In this document: positions 46,989 through 60,511 of the stretch, one piece after another | Layout of the letters: each line of letters begins with the position of its first letter | Position numbering within the stretch: the first letter of the stretch is position 1 | Origin: Meloidogyne chitwoodi | Taxonomy: Eukaryota > Nematoda > Chromadorea > Rhabditida > Meloidogynidae | Assembly (NCBI GenBank): GCA_015183035.1 | Contig: JACZZP010000012.1 | Location: 1,302,001-1,366,000 of the forward strand | Direction of reading: 5' to 3' | Length of the DNA: 64,000 nt | Notes under the pieces: generated by a model | Databases searched by the model: none | Told to the model about the DNA's origin: nothing | Seen by the model: the letters and a program-made list of their open reading frames with translations, nothing else | Program-made: the position numbers and the translations under genes

Positions 46989-49900
46989 ATGTCAAAAGAG
47001 GTTAATTTATTTAATAACGACTTATTGATTGATAATTCGAGCAATTACAGGAAGCGACAGTTAAAAAACAATTTTCAAGAAGTTAAATTTTTTTTTAATT
47101 AGTATTCTTATTTTATTTTTAGCCTGAACATAAAAGAAATAATTATTTGGATTTTTCTCCTCGATTTACTTCATCTTTAAAAATGGACGAACATAATGAT
47201 GTAGAAGAAAATCCTAATGGACGCATAACAACTTCGATTTCAAATAATGAAATTGCTGGACAATCTTCCTCTACATTAATTGATATTATTAAATGTTCTG
47301 TAGGTTATTTCTTTAAAATTTAAGTTGTTATTTTTGAAATTTCTGATCCTTCTATTTATATATTTTTTCACTTTTTATAATTTAGAATAAACCAACAAAT
47401 GGAATTCACAAACAACCTCTTCATTCTACTTCATTAAATGGTGCAACAAAGAAAATTGTCATCAGGAAATTTCAGCGTAAATTTTTTGAATTTTTCTCTT
47501 CTAGATATTATTTTTTATAGAACGTAATGATCCAAATGTTTTAAATTTTGATGCTAATTGGTCAATTCTACAGGATTCTGTTATTAAAATTCAACGTAAG
47601 GAGAGGGTCTCCGTTACTTGTGTGGAACTTTATAATGTATTTTAATGTTATTTTTTATATTGTTAAAATTTTCTATAAAGATTGTCGAGAATTTATGTCA
47701 GATGAATTATGCGCAAGAAATTTTCTCGCGTCTTCAAATTCTTATTTGCAATTTCTCAGACAGCGAATGTATAAAGTTAGTACAGGGGAGCCAAAATTGC
47801 TCTTTTGAAACTTTTTTGGTACTGCTTAATCATCTATGGGATACTTTTTGCCAGCAATTGGTATGGTTTTTTTGAGATAATATGATTTTCTTTTTGGACT
47901 TTTTGTTTATTATATTTTAGCTCCAAGTCTAGATAATTTTTACAATTATATGTAATTAAATATTTTCAATTTTTCTTTATTTTTAAAGTCATTGACCAGA
48001 AGTGTTTTTCTTTATCTTGATCGTACTTATCGTGTGCAGCAAAATACATCAGGTGTTTCAATATGGTAAATATTTATGTTAAAAATGTTTTTATATTTTA
48101 ATTTATTTTAGGGATACTGGTCATGAAGCTTTTCGTCAAAGAATAATAGAACGTTTTGGTATTTGCTCTAGAGCAGTAAATGGTATTTTACAATTAATTG
48201 AAAAGGATCGTCGTGAAATTCAAGTATTTTTGATTTTTATCAAATGATTTTTCAAGATAATATTCTATTCAGGTTAATAAACATTTAATAAAATCACTTT
48301 TGAGAATGTTTATGAATTTGCAAATTTATGATTATTTTTTTGAAAAGGAATTTCTTAAGGCAACCGAACTTTTCTATCTGGAAGAGAGTCGTTTACAAAT
48401 GTTGGAATTGACAGTTTGTCTTTTTTAAATTAAAATCACTATTTTAATACTTCTAGAAAAACTTTATTTATTTTTTTTAATTCTTTTTTCTCTCTTTCCA
48501 GATCAGCAATTATTTGCAATTTGCGCAGAGAAGATTATTAGAAGAAGAGGAACGTGTTCAGTTTTACTTGGAATATTCAACAGCAAAAAAACTTATTAGC
48601 ATTGTTGAGAAATGTTTTATAGCCAATTATTTAGAGTCCATAATTGCTAAAGGTTTGATTCTAAAAATCATTTTTATAAAATGTTCATTAAATTTTTTTT
48701 ATTTTTATTTCTATATTAATTTAAGGTCCTTATCAATTAATTTCTGAACAAAGATTGGATGATTTGACACTCTTATATAAACTAGTTTCACGTGTTAGTG
48801 ATGGTCAACTTGCATTAAAGAATGCTTTTTCCGATCATATAAAGGTTTATTCTTGTTTAAAAACTTAAAATTGTGTTTTTTAAAGAAAATTGGTCGAGCA
48901 ATGGTTATGAACTCTGAAAGTGATAAAACTTTAATTCAAGGATTAATTGATTTAAAAGCAAAATTAGATCAAATAATTCTGCAATGTTTTTGTTCAAATG
49001 AAAAATTTCTTAATGCTTTGAAAGACTCTTTTGATTCTTTCATTAATTCAAGGCCAAATAAGATCGCTGAACTTACAGGTTTATTTTTAAAAATATTTTT
49101 ATTAAAATATTAATTTTAGCTAAATTTATGGACCTTAAATTACGTACTGGAAATAAAGAATGTACGGAAGAGGAATTAGACAGTGTAATGGACAGAGTAA
49201 TTGTAATATTTCGTTTTGTACAAGGCAAAGATGTTTTTGAAGCTTTTTACAAAAAGGACTTGGCTAAACGTCTTTTGCTCGGAAGAAGTGCTTCTTTTGA
49301 TGCTGAAAAGGCTATGCTTTCAAAACTAAGAACTGGTAATTGTTTTAACATTATTCCTTTAAATAACGTTTTTTGTTGGGTTTAGTCATGTTTATTTAAT
49401 TAATGTAATCCTTTTTAATTACCACTCAATTTTTTTCAGAATGTGGTGCTGGATTAACCCAAAAATTAGAAGGAATGTTTAAGGATATTGAATTATCAAA
49501 AGATTTTTGTGTTACATTTAAACAGGTAGGGTTTTCTTTTTTGCATAAAATTTAATTTTTTTAGTATTTGGAAGCTTCTGATAAAGAAAAACGTTTTTCA
49601 AAGTTAGAAGTAAATATTGCAGTTTTAACGATGGGTCATTGGCCTACTTATCCTTTACTTGAAGTTAATATTCCACCTCAATTGGCTGAATTACAACAAA
49701 TTTGTTCTAAATTTTATACTTCAAAACACAATGGAAGAAAACTTCAATGGCAATATACTTTATCTAGTGGAGTTTTAAAAGCAACCTTCAAACCTAAGGT
49801 TTTTTTATTTTTTAGTACATTTTATTGAAATAAATTTTGTTTTAAGGTAATAAAAGAGTTAGAAGTTTCTCTATTTCAAGCAATGGTGCTTTTAATGTTT

Positions 49901-50520
49901 AACGAAAAAATGAACTGGAATTTTAAAGAAATTTCAGAAAATACAAAAATTGGTAAAAGTTATAATTTTTATTAAATTTTATTTTTTTAGAAGATACTGA
50001 ATTAAAACGAACTTTACAATCTCTAGCATGTGGAAAATTTCGTGTATTGCATAAACAACCTAAAGGAAAGGATATAAATCAAGATGATAATTTTGTGCTT
50101 AATGAAGAATTTAATGACAGACTTTATCGTATTAGAATTTCTCAAGTTCAAATGCGAGAGACAGTTTTGTTTATATTTATTTTTTGAGATTTTTTTCCAA
50201 AAATTATTAAAAAATACTTTAAATTAGGAACAAGAACATCAACAAACAGAAGAACAGATTTATCAAGATCGACTTTATCAAATTGATGCAGCTGTTGTAC
50301 GTATTATGAAAACTAGACAAAGACTGTCACATACTCAATTAATTACTGAAACTTTGAGTCAGTTACGTTTTTCTGTTAAAGCAACTGACTTGAAAAAACG
50401 GATAGAATCTTTGATAGGTAATTTTAATATTGTATTAATTATTTTTTTTTAATTATTTTAGAGCGTGACTATTTAAGTAGGGATAAGGAGGATGCAAGTG
50501 TTTATAATTATGTCGCTTAG
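46989..50520 (+). CDS. cul-4: Cullin-4, scaffold of a CRL4 ubiquitin ligase
   Basis: Scaffold that joins DDB1-substrate receptors to the RING protein Rbx1 to ubiquitylate substrates, notably in replication licensing. Exons begin 46989-47081 and 47123-47299 with a poorly conserved N-terminal tail, then KKIVIRKFQ. The cullin repeats include [31 protein letters not shown] and [20 protein letters not shown]. The cullin homology domain has [39 protein letters not shown] and [12 protein letters not shown]. Close CUL4 matches separate it from CUL3: [31 protein letters not shown] and [16 protein letters not shown]. The neddylation Lys is in [12 protein letters not shown]. The C-terminal winged helix is [14 protein letters not shown] and the end is YNYVA. 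About 15 short introns. Confidence 0.95.
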
Positions 50521-50722
50521 CCGGTGATGAAAAGTGATAAATTTGCTCATTGTAAAAAATTAGCCAGTTTTCCTTGGCAAAATTTGTATTGTGAATCATA
50601 AATTTTTATTTGGCCTATAAATTTCTAAATTAAATTCAATAAATTTTATTTAATTGAACCATTCTTGATTTCAAATATATACATTAATTTTATAATCAAT
50701 TTTATATTTCCACCTTTTCGTA

Positions 50723-51047
50723 TTAATCGCAACATCCCGCAAGACAGCATGCGCAGCAACAGGCCAGAAGCGCCCACAAGCAACAACTTCCTCCTCCTCC
50801 TGGATTTCCACCACTTTGTCTGTCCCTCTCAACTACACTATTGAAAAATAATTATATTTAAGAGTATTTTATGAACATACATAACTTGAGGTTGTGGTGG
50901 TGGGTAGCCGGGATAAGATTGAGCTGCATATTGTGGCTGTGGCTGCTGCATTCCTGGATTACAACCATTATAACCTTGCTGTGGATAGTTTGGGTGTTGT
51001 GGTGGAAGATACTGTGGATATCCGTTGTATTGTGGTGGCGCAGACAT
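50723..51047 (-). CDS. CYSTM-like small cysteine-rich tail protein
   Basis: Two exons (51047-50881, 50837-50723), 93 residues. The N-terminal two thirds is Pro/Gln/Tyr-rich (QYNGYPQYLPPQHPNYPQQG, YPGYPPPQPQV). After a short charged linker (VVERDRQSGGNPGGGG) it ends in a Cys-rich hydrophobic stretch, SCCLWALLACCCACCLAGCC plus a final Asp. This is the layout of the CYSTM superfamily: Pro/Gly/Tyr-rich head and a C-terminal Cys-rich membrane-associated helix, linked to stress tolerance in eukaryotes. Attachment may be by palmitoylated Cys. Tail-to-tail with cul-4, 202 bp between stops. High GC for this window. Confidence 0.82.
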
Positions 51048-52297
51048 TTCAAGTACTTTTAAACTTTTTCAAAATATTACACATTTTATTCTATTAACAA
51101 AATGTGCTATGTATAAACTATCATTAATGAGGTTAATTTTTGTTAACTTATTCAGCCTTTTTGTTCCTAGGCAACCACTTGATATTTTTCTCATGTCAGT
51201 CAATAAACGTCAAATAATTAATTACATATGCCATTTCAAGAATGTTTTTCAACCAAACTTCGATATCAAAAACTTGTTCGAAGTGATTGCAAGTGTTGTA
51301 ACTCAAAGGTTCACTAAAAAAACTAGCTATTGCGCTTTATCTTTAATGTAGATAGTGACAAAGGTAGCGAAGGATAAGACGACCTCGGTCACTGGTCTTG
51401 TGCTGATGAAGGGGGACACAGGTCCTGGTATGTACCCGCTCGACTACCTGCTAGTCTGGCCTTTATACTATCACAAGCTATATAGTAACACTCCAATTTT
51501 ATCGATATCCAACAAGGTCAATTTTGTTACAATTAAAAATTTAATCACGAAAAGTATTATATTTACGTAAAATTAAATTTATTCCTATATTAGCAAATAA
51601 AATAATAATAGGCAGGAAGCGAAATGCCCGAGATTGTCAAAAAGCATAAAAACAAACTAAAAATAAACAAACATATGTACCATCACCAAACCACAATATC
51701 TTTGATTCTCCTATATAAATCACAATTCAAAGTATAATATAAGTGAGGAAATAATTGAAATATTTTCACTAAAATTTGATGAAATATTCCATTTAGCTAT
51801 AAAAATGAAATTAGGGGTATAAAATCAATCATGGCAAGAATGGGATATTTTTAATTTGAGGAACAAATATTTTTTAACCAAAATTCAATATTCTAATAAG
51901 ATTTTTACAAGAAAAGGAGAGAAAATTCTAGTTCAAGGAGACCTGTTATTTTTGGTCATTTCATGGGAATTTACTAAAAGATTTTTTGTAATTTTCGAAA
52001 ATACCATTCTTAACTTTATGATATCGTTTTGGCTCTACTTTATATACATAATATCATTAAAATTATTTTGGGATGCATGTCCTAAAGTAGAGCCATCATT
52101 TTCAGTAGTCAAATTTTTGAGGGACGGATGTATTATTTATAAGAAATTAGCATCAATCAGCATTTTGAGCACCGGTGTGTCAAGCATAATAATCATATAG
52201 TGAGAAAAATATTTGTTAGCAGTGAAATCATTAAGGCGATTTTCCAAAGAAAAATGGAAGTAGATAGGCAAAAACAATTTTATAATTACCAAACATT
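51048..52297. other. 1.25-kb region with a GC-richer island, no gene assigned
   Basis: 51340-51480 is markedly more GC-rich and open on plus (KDKTTSVTGLVLMKGDTGPG, MYPLDYLLVWPLYYH), but I see no partner exons or family. At 52030-52105 the 13-bp inverted pair ttggctctacttta / taaagtagagcca brackets about 50 bp and could be a small hairpin. The rest is AT-rich. Confidence 0.4.
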
Positions 52298-55200
52298 TTA
52301 TCTTCCACTAAAAGGAATCTTTGGCCGCTGCCTTAAATTATTAAAATTTATCTTTAGGTTCAAAAATAACATACCAATATTGTTCAGAGATTACAAACCC
52401 GTCAATTGTCGCAGAAATATGTTTTGTTGGAATCTTTCCAAAAGATTTAGCACCCGAATCTTTTAAAAATAGAATTTATTTTTATTGTTAAAAAGAATTT
52501 TACCATATTTGTACATAATTGTCATCATTGGCTCTCGACAAACTTTTGGCCCAGTACCATCTAAAATAAAAAAATAAACTCAAAGAATTTTTTACCGATT
52601 TTGTGAACAGCTTCAGAAAACTGGTCCCACGTATAAAGACCCCGATATTGTAGTCGATGGTCACGAAATAAAACCAGAAAATGTTTAGAATCACTCGATG
52701 CGATTGAATTTTGGACCTAAAAATTGGGAATAGAAATATATAATTTAAATATTTTTTTTTAATTATCACTTTTTGTCGATTATCATTAGATACATGTCCA
52801 GGGAAAATACTATATTGCAATGCATTAAGTATAAGCGTTCTATTCGATTTTGGATGTTGTCTAGCATATAATTTTAATGATGGTTCACCCAAAACAGATG
52901 AAGGAACATTACTACGAGAGCCTGAAATGCCTACATTTTCATCATTGTCATCGTTGTTAACACTGCTTTGTGTACGATAAGGTCTTTGAAGTGTACGCGT
53001 TTGATTCACATTAAGCTAGAAAATTGATAATTTTAATAAAATAAAATAAATCTTCCTACATTTGTTTGACTTTTCGGACGCCTAAATGGAGGTTGACTCT
53101 GTCCACGATTATTTAAAGACATAGTTGAAGAGCTGCATACACGTGCTGAGCCTCCTTGTTGTTCGCCCATTTCTTGCTCCAATTTTTTACGTTTGTAATC
53201 TTCGAGGCATTTTAAACTAAAAATATAAAAAATATATTTTTTAACATTTACCGTCTTTGTTCTCTTTCAAGTCGTCTTTGTTCAGCCAATTCCAATTTCT
53301 GCATTTCAGATTGTCGCTTCTCTAAAGAAGCAATTTCTTTTTCTTCGCTTTTAGCTACAATCCTCTCTTTTCGTCTTAATTGACTTGTCAACAATGCCTG
53401 GCGCTTTGCAAGCATTTCTGGTGTCTTAAAATTATTTTAAAATTTTAATCTTAAAACAAAATTTAACTAGTTCTGCACTGTCCAAGTCCGAAACATCTAA
53501 AGACACGGCTATATTACTATCTAAGGAATGTTCATCAGTAGAAGCACCGTTGCTAACATTTTTATTGTTAGTTGTAGAAGAATCTTAAATTTGTTAAGCA
53601 AAATTATAAGAAAAAACTTATTGTTCTTACCATTCTGGTCTTTTCCACTTGATGTTAATGCCATTGATGATCTAGAGCCATGCAATGCTGCTAATGCCGC
53701 AACAGGATTGGCTGCAATAATTCGTTGCTGCATTTCAACTTTTTTAGAGGCCCAAGTTTTCCGTTGTGGCTTCTCTGTTAAACGATATGTCCTTCCCCAA
53801 TTGGCGAGTTCTTTTCGTAAATCATTTTCTGGATCTGGTTCATTTTCATAAGTCTGTATCTAATTATTATTTCTTTATAATATTTAAACAAAACTTAATC
53901 TAATAATAAGTAAAAATATTTTCCATACATTATCTTGTTGTAATCTAAACAAAGTATTATTCTGATCAATCGTTTGTTGTAGTGGTTGTTGTTGAGTTGA
54001 AGTACACTGTTGCATTTGTTGTTGATAATTATGTAAATGTGTAAGAGAAAATGGATCAGCAGAGACAGGAAAAACAGTGCTTCCTCCAGGATTATTAAAA
54101 GGCAACGATGGAATTGGCGTATATTGCTGAGGCATATTCATCGGATTATTAAAAGGCTTTAATTGAATATTTTATTAAATTTATAATTAATTTAAATAAA
54201 TTTATAAAAAATTGAGGTATTTTTAATTAATTAACCTGTTGACTCTGATATTGAAAAGATGGTGCAATTGACTGTTTTTGCGGCCCAAATTGACTATGAA
54301 TTGAATGAGAAAGTTGAGGCATTTGATTTTGTTGATGCAATAAATGTAAATGAGAAGGTTGAGACAAAGATTGTTGTAATTGACCTCCCCCACCAAAATA
54401 ACCAATATTTTGGTTATAAGATGTTGGAGTATAATAAACAGAAGGCTGTTGCTGTTGTCCTCCATATCCAGAATTAAAATTTTGAATTGGAGTTGAGTAT
54501 AAATTGCTTGAATTAGTCGATGACAAATAATTAGGTTGATGACAGGGAGATGGAAAATGTTGTTGATGAAACATTTGCTGCATTGGCTGAGGAATTTGTT
54601 GCCCTTGAACATAATTGCTTTGTTGTTCAGAAAATGAACAATCAGAATAAACAAATGAATCTGGTGGAGGTGGTCCAATTGGGGATATATCTTTTTGCAA
54701 TGTATGACATTGTTTTTGTGGAAAATATTGTTGTGGAGTACTTTGAAGAGATGGTAATGCATTCAACCCTAAAAATTAAATTTTAAAATATTCTTGTAAT
54801 TAGCGGAAGAGCTGTAAATATTTTGAGAACATATTTTTAGTAAAGGATCTAAATTAACAAATACCAAAAATGTTCGCTTGCTGCCTTTGTTGTTGTTGTT
54901 GTGAAGAAAATTGTGAAGGAAATTGTTGTCGTTGTCCAGGAGAAGAAAATTTTAAACTATTATTTAATCTACTCTAAAAGGAATATTTTTTCTAAAAATT
55001 ACAAAAATTTAACCGATAATTGCTCGAAATCTGGAACTAATGTTTGGTGACTGTCTGCTACATTCCATTGTTGCGATTGCATTAAAACACTGAATGGGCG
55101 CGGAGTTGGATCCTCATCTTTGGAAGGACGATTCAATGTATTCTGAAATTTAAATAATTTGTAACTCTAAAATTTAATCATCGAATCAAACAAAATATTA

Positions 55201-57111
55201 AGTAATTGAAACTAACGCTTTGTTGAATTCCTTGAAAATTAACAGTATTATGTTGTTGAGTTCGACAAATATCAATTTGAGGATTAAATATGTTCATATT
55301 ATTATCATGATTTGAAGAGAGTTGTTGGATGTTGAAAATTCCATTTGTAGATGTCTAAAATAAATGAACAAAAAATACTAAAGAAACATAAAACTAAAAA
55401 CTTCTAAACGATACATTTATAAAAAACAGAATTAGAAAAAACTTAAAACAAAAAATCTAAAATTCTATTTTAAATATTTGTCGTTATAGTAAATAAAATT
55501 ATACCTGGACCGAAGCCGGAAAGTTCTGCTCTAGCCTTATTTGAAATGGTGAAGCAATGGACATATTTCTAGTTCTCGGTAATGAACCAGTTCCAGCAAA
55601 GATATCATCCATTGCAGACGAAAAAGCTCTATTCCTTCTTTTGTCATTGTTCATACCACGAGCACTTTGAACCTTTCCAGTTATTTCCGATTCTTGTTGT
55701 TGTTGATCAGGAAATGGTTGTGTACGGAGAAAATTGCGTTGAACAGTTTGTTGGATCGGTATAATTTCTTGAAACAAATTTTTGAGCTTTAAGAGAAAGT
55801 GAATGAGAAAATAACCTGAATCTGCCATGTGTTGTCCTTCAAAAAACATAAATAAATCAGCAAGGAAAACGTTCACATTTGGTTGCAATGACTCGTGCAA
55901 AAATAAAATATCATCTATCCGAAAATGAAAAGGATTCCAAGGCAAATTAGTAGAGCAGAAATTTCTTTAATAATTGTTTTAAGTAAGACATGTTTAAATT
56001 CAAGAAACCTCAACAATTCCAAATTAAATTTACAATCATTTACACTCATAGGATCTTTGATGCAAATTTCTAGAAAAATTTTATAAATAAAATTATTTTT
56101 TTAAATAAAAACCTTTAAGAAGTAAATCGTTAGGCCGATAAAAAGAAATAAGTGTACAAATACAAGCCCCATCACAAAGGTCCTCGTAAAGATCTTCCAT
56201 TTCGGGAATTATGGTTTCAATGAATGATGGTTCATCAGTCTCATTTCCTCCATTAGATAAAGCAACACGGTTACGCTCAACATCATCACGAACAATAAGG
56301 CAAATCTTATTGTTAAAATTTTTTGATATTAATATTGAAATATCAAACCTTATTAATCCAAAAAAGCAAAGCATCAACGCAATCTAAAGGTGCTTCTCTT
56401 TTATCGATAACAGCATAATTCCTACATTATTATTTAAAAAAACTTTTAAAGTAAACATACGATATTGCTTGAACTACTCTGTCGATCGAGATAATTGAAC
56501 GAAGATGGGCAACCATTAATGAGTCAATAAATACTAGATGTGCGTTCTTAAAATAATTAGAAGTATAAACTTTATAGAATATTAACAATTAAAGAAAACC
56601 GTGTTGAAAGGCGATTGGCTCCTAAGTAATTCTACAGTAACTGGTTGTCCTTCTATATCTTTAAAATCAATACCTGCTTGCATCAAGGCATAAAAGAGTA
56701 AGCTTAGATCTCCCTGAAAATAAAGTTTGACCTCGCTAATAAAAAATAACAATTCACATTAAGAAATGAAGTATCCTGAAATATTTTTGCAGCCGCTTGA
56801 CAATAAAAAGATCCATTTACCAAAGAAAAAATGACAGGCAGAGTTAACTCAATGTGACCCTATATTAATGTAAAATGATAAAATTTGCGTAAATTTTACC
56901 TCGTTACTTAATCTAAAAGGTTCACAAAGAGAGTCAGGCAATTGATTTTGATCATTATAAATACGCGTAATTAACCATTTAATTGAAGCTTGAAGCCTTC
57001 CCTAAAACAAATATTTTACAAAAAAAACTTAAAAAATACATCTTCGAAATTGTAATTGCTTGTTGACATTGCTTTATCGCTGCTACTGTTATTATTTGAA
57101 GTTTCATTCAT
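52298..57111 (-). CDS. ptrn-1: Patronin/CAMSAP microtubule minus-end-binding protein
   Basis: Binds and stabilises free microtubule minus ends, important in neurons and epithelia. Start Met at 57111, stop at 52298-52300, about 20 exons. The CAMSAP N-terminal region begins QASIKWLITRIYNDQNQLP. The CH domain follows: DCVDALLFWINKI, EMEDLYEDLCDGACICTLIS, RFLEF, LPWNPFHFRIDDILFLHESL and PNVNVFLADLFMFFEGQ. The centre is long, Gln/Asn/Pro-rich and poorly conserved. A charged coiled coil at about 53440-53220 reads TPEMLAKRQALLTSQLRRKE and LERERRRLKCLEDYKRKKLE. The C-terminal CKK domain runs from LNALQYSIFPGHVSNDNRQK through HFLVLFRDHRLQYRGLYTWD, TIMYKYDSGAKSFGKIPTKH and ISATIDGFVISEQYWQ to a short basic tail. 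The last intron ends in AAG; this choice restores the conserved Trp-Gln. Confidence 0.92.
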
Positions 57112-58082
57112 GTTTGTTTTTGCCCTAAGGAAAATTGTGAAGTTTTTTGCTGTCAGTATTTTTCCAGCTTATTTAAAATTGCTCAGCGGGGTGTTAAAAT
57201 AACTTGCTACGACAATGTAAGAAGGAAAATATGGCTATTTGCTTTAAGAAAAGTGAAAATTACAAAAAATAATAAAAAATTTTAAAAATAAAGACGAAAT
57301 GCTTAAAAAATTTGAATTTCTCTTATCGAATTCTGGAATTTTGAATTTTACAAAGAAAATCACTATCTTTAGTTTTAATCTACCTATAAGTTCAAAAGAG
57401 TACAGATTTCACGGTTAGATAGTAACAAATTCTTGCAAAGAATCAAATAACAAGCAAAATTCGATATACTTTCTTTAACTAGCATTTATATAAGTTGAGA
57501 GAAATTAAAGACTTAAGAATTATGGAAGAACAAACCAAGCGGAGGGAAATCAAAAAAATTTAAAACTTTACACTTGAAACTATGCTGTATATTTAACTTG
57601 AAAGTTTTAAAAAAAGTTACATAATTAGAAATATTTTTTCTATTTACAAAATTTAGGATACACCTCGAGTCTGCACGACTAAGTCTGGCTCAACTGTCAC
57701 GCTTTGTTAAAATTCAACTAAATTCGTTTATTTTTACCTCATTCAACTCAGCTCGAAGAGCTCTTTCAAATGAGCTATCATTTGTATTTTTATATTATTT
57801 GTATCTAGGAAAAAACGAGTTAAACTTTAAAAGGTGACTCAGTTGAGCCAGACTCAGTTGAACTGTCCCCAATTAAGGTTATGAGATGAAAAAGTCCAAT
57901 TGGTCGCGGGCTGATGGCTGCAGAAAATTGGTCGCGGGGATTGCGTGTCCAAATCAATTATCCTTAAAATAATTATCTAAAAATGTGCCAAAAATTTAGC
58001 AAGGTGAAACCTACAAAATTGCGTTAGTACATACATATCTCTTAACTTTTTTATTAAAAATTATTATTTAGATACAATAATA
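57112..58082. other. Divergent intergenic region with a dispersed repeat
   Basis: Lies between the 5' ends of ptrn-1 (-) and the NDUFA9 gene (+). 57660-57880 is a copy of the repeat at 28400-28660. 57895-57950 holds two direct copies of attggtcgcggg 35 bp apart. Promoters must lie here but no motif is assigned. Confidence 0.5.
57665..57880. repeat. Dispersed repeat, copy B
   Basis: Shares aactcagctcgaagagctct and ctttcaaatgagctatcatt with 28515-28550, plus tttgtatttttat. Ends contain gtctggctcaactgtca and, inverted, ctcagttgagccagac, so the unit is a terminal-inverted-repeat type element of about 200 bp. Confidence 0.65.
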
Positions 58083-60054
58083 ATGAATCTTGCAATAAAA
58101 TCTCGTTTTTTTCCAGTCTCCAATATTCAATTTTTGACATCTTTAATTAGAAACTACTCTACAACAAATGACAATGATAAACAATATTCTCTTGAGAATA
58201 TTCCTGAGCCCATAATTAGTTCTCTAAATGCTGCTCAATTTCGTAGGGGAACAGGTGGACGTGCTAGTTTTTCTGGGAATGTTGTTTCAGGTTTATAATT
58301 AGAATTCTTTAAAAAAATTATCTTCAGTATTTGGCAGTTCCGGTTTTACTGGCCTCAGTGTTGTCAATCGTCTTGCCAAACAAGGAAATCAAATTATCAT
58401 CCCTTATCGTTGTGATGCACATTTTGTAAAAGAATTAAAAGTATCTTGTGAACTTGGACAAATTCTTTTCTTTCCCTTCCAACCAACTGATGAAGATAGC
58501 ATTCGAAAAGCAGTTAAATATAGCAATGTGGTTGTTAATTTGATTGGAGCACATATAGACACTCCGTATAATTTTTAATATTTTTAAGTTTTTATAAAAT
58601 TTTTATTTTTAGCAATTTCTCAATGCATGATAGCAATGTTGAGGTACCTCGCAAGATTGCTCGTATCTCTAGGGAAATGGGTGTTGAACGATTTGTTCAT
58701 GTTAGCGCTATGGGAGCAGATCCTGAGCATGAATCGAAGTATCTCAAAAATGTTAGTTTAGCTAAAAAAATCGAAATTTATTTCAGAGACTAATTTTGTT
58801 GTACTGATTTCTTAAAAGTATTTTATTAGGAGTTATGTTCAAAATGAATTTTAACGATAATGTGATTTTTATGGAATATATTCTTTTTATTTTTCAACTT
58901 TATTTTATTATTTTAAATCTTTCTTTTTAGGGCTCTTTTCTACGCACCAAAGGCCTTGGAGAGTTAGCTGTTCGTGATGAATTTCCAAATGCAACAATTG
59001 TGCGCCCTTCTGTTCTCTACGGAGAATGCGACTATTTTATCGGTCATATGACCACAAATATTCGTCGATGTCCTGTATTTGGATGGGTTTATATTTATAA
59101 AGGAGGTCGTGGAATATATAAAATGCCAGTTTATGTTTGTTTTTTTTTAATTTTTATTAATATTGTAGGTGATTAAATTAAAATTTTGAGAGAAGTTGAA
59201 AGATTAAAAATTTTTCGAAAATCAGAAATATTTTTTGCTTTGTATTATAATTTATTTACCTATAGAAAATTTGAACATATTGGAAAACCATTTTTATATT
59301 ATTTTTAATATTCTAGGTGAATGATTTCGGTCTTGGCATTTCTCGGATAGCAAATGATTCTTCTACTTCGGGAAAAACTTTTGAATTTGTTGGGCCACAT
59401 TGTTATGAAATGTGTGAAATTGTAAGGAATATTTTTAATTTTTTAGAAAATACAAAAAATATTAAAAAATTATTTTAAAATTTTTTCACTTTTTATTGTC
59501 AGATGGACTATATTTATAAAAAGGCCGGTTGTTTTATTGAAATCCAGTTTCGTTACCATCGTTTTTCACGTCCAGATCCTTGGTACTTGTTTTGGTCGTT
59601 TCTTTGTATGTTAAATACAAAAGTATATAGAAGTCAAAACTCTGTTATTGACTGGGAATGGCTAGATTTTGTGGTATTTTATTATATAAATTTAAAAAAA
59701 TATATTTATTTTAAAATTAATAATTTAACTCTTATATTTTTAGGAAGCAACAAGCGATGTACTTACTGGTGGAAAAACACTTGGATTTGCTGATTTAGGA
59801 ATAAAACCACATGATTTTGAGAATATGGCTGCATTTTTCTGTCGTATACGTTCATTTTCTGGGTTAGAGATTTTTATATATATTTTTATAAATATTTTTA
59901 TAGACATATTGATGTAGCCTTTGACGTTATTCCAAAAGTACCATTGCCTCTTCGAAGTCCTCCACTTTACAAAAAACCACCAAAATTATTTGATCCTCAA
60001 AATATTCGTACTGAGGAACGTATATTCGGTCAGAAAATAGCAACAAATATATAA
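58083..60054 (+). CDS. NDUFA9: Complex I 39-kDa subunit, NDUFA9-like
   Basis: Accessory subunit of mitochondrial NADH:ubiquinone oxidoreductase with an atypical short-chain dehydrogenase fold that keeps a bound NADPH for complex stability. First exon 58083-58291 has a presequence-like N-terminus ([20 protein letters not shown]) and the conserved [14 protein letters not shown]. Exon 2 from 58328 supplies the Rossmann motif [20 protein letters not shown] and [11 protein letters not shown]. Further family hallmarks: [68 protein letters not shown] and [14 protein letters not shown]. The C-terminus is [13 protein letters not shown] ([19 protein letters not shown]). About eight exons. Stop at 60052-60054. 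Confidence 0.94.
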
Positions 60055-60511
60055 ATAAATATTTTTAAAAAAACACTAGGAATATTAAATATTTAATAAC
60101 GGAGAAACTCAAAAGATCGAAACATAATAAATTATGGAATTATCTTCTAAGTTTATTTTAAATATATTTTTTTATTTATTGTAAAATTATTTCTTTAGTT
60201 ATAATTTGATTTCCCTAAGATTTTGATCTTTTAAGTAATATCTGTAATTATTTTATATGTTTTTTTTCTTTTTTTTTGTGTGAATATATTCATTTGTTTT
60301 TGTAATTTTGTTAAGAAAAATTTTTACAACAACAAAAAAAGGATGGGAAAATTGTTAAGTTATTTTTTAGATAAAGAGTCTTCCTCCTTTCAATTTTTAA
60401 TTCAGACATTCTATAACATAAATACTTATAGTGAAAACTTTGTAAATTTTAAAATTTATTCATTAAAAAATATATTCTTTAATTAAAAAATTTGTTTTAT
60501 ATATTAAGAAA
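60055..60511. other. AT-rich spacer between plus-strand genes
   Basis: 3' UTR of the NDUFA9 gene and promoter region of the protease homologue. Small open frames here are Phe/Lys/Asn runs of no quality. Confidence 0.5.

Noticed and set aside
50858..51097. Plus-strand Trp-rich frames opposite the CYSTM gene
   Set aside because: Antisense of the Pro/Gln-rich exon; no start, domain or splice support.
51340..51480. tRNA or rRNA fragment in the GC-rich island
   Set aside because: I could not fold a cloverleaf or recognise conserved rRNA sequence.
54223..54786. Overlapping open frames on both strands around 54.2-54.8 kb
   Set aside because: Shadows of the Gln-rich exon of ptrn-1 (minus strand, GPPPPDSFVYSDCSFSEQQS frame).
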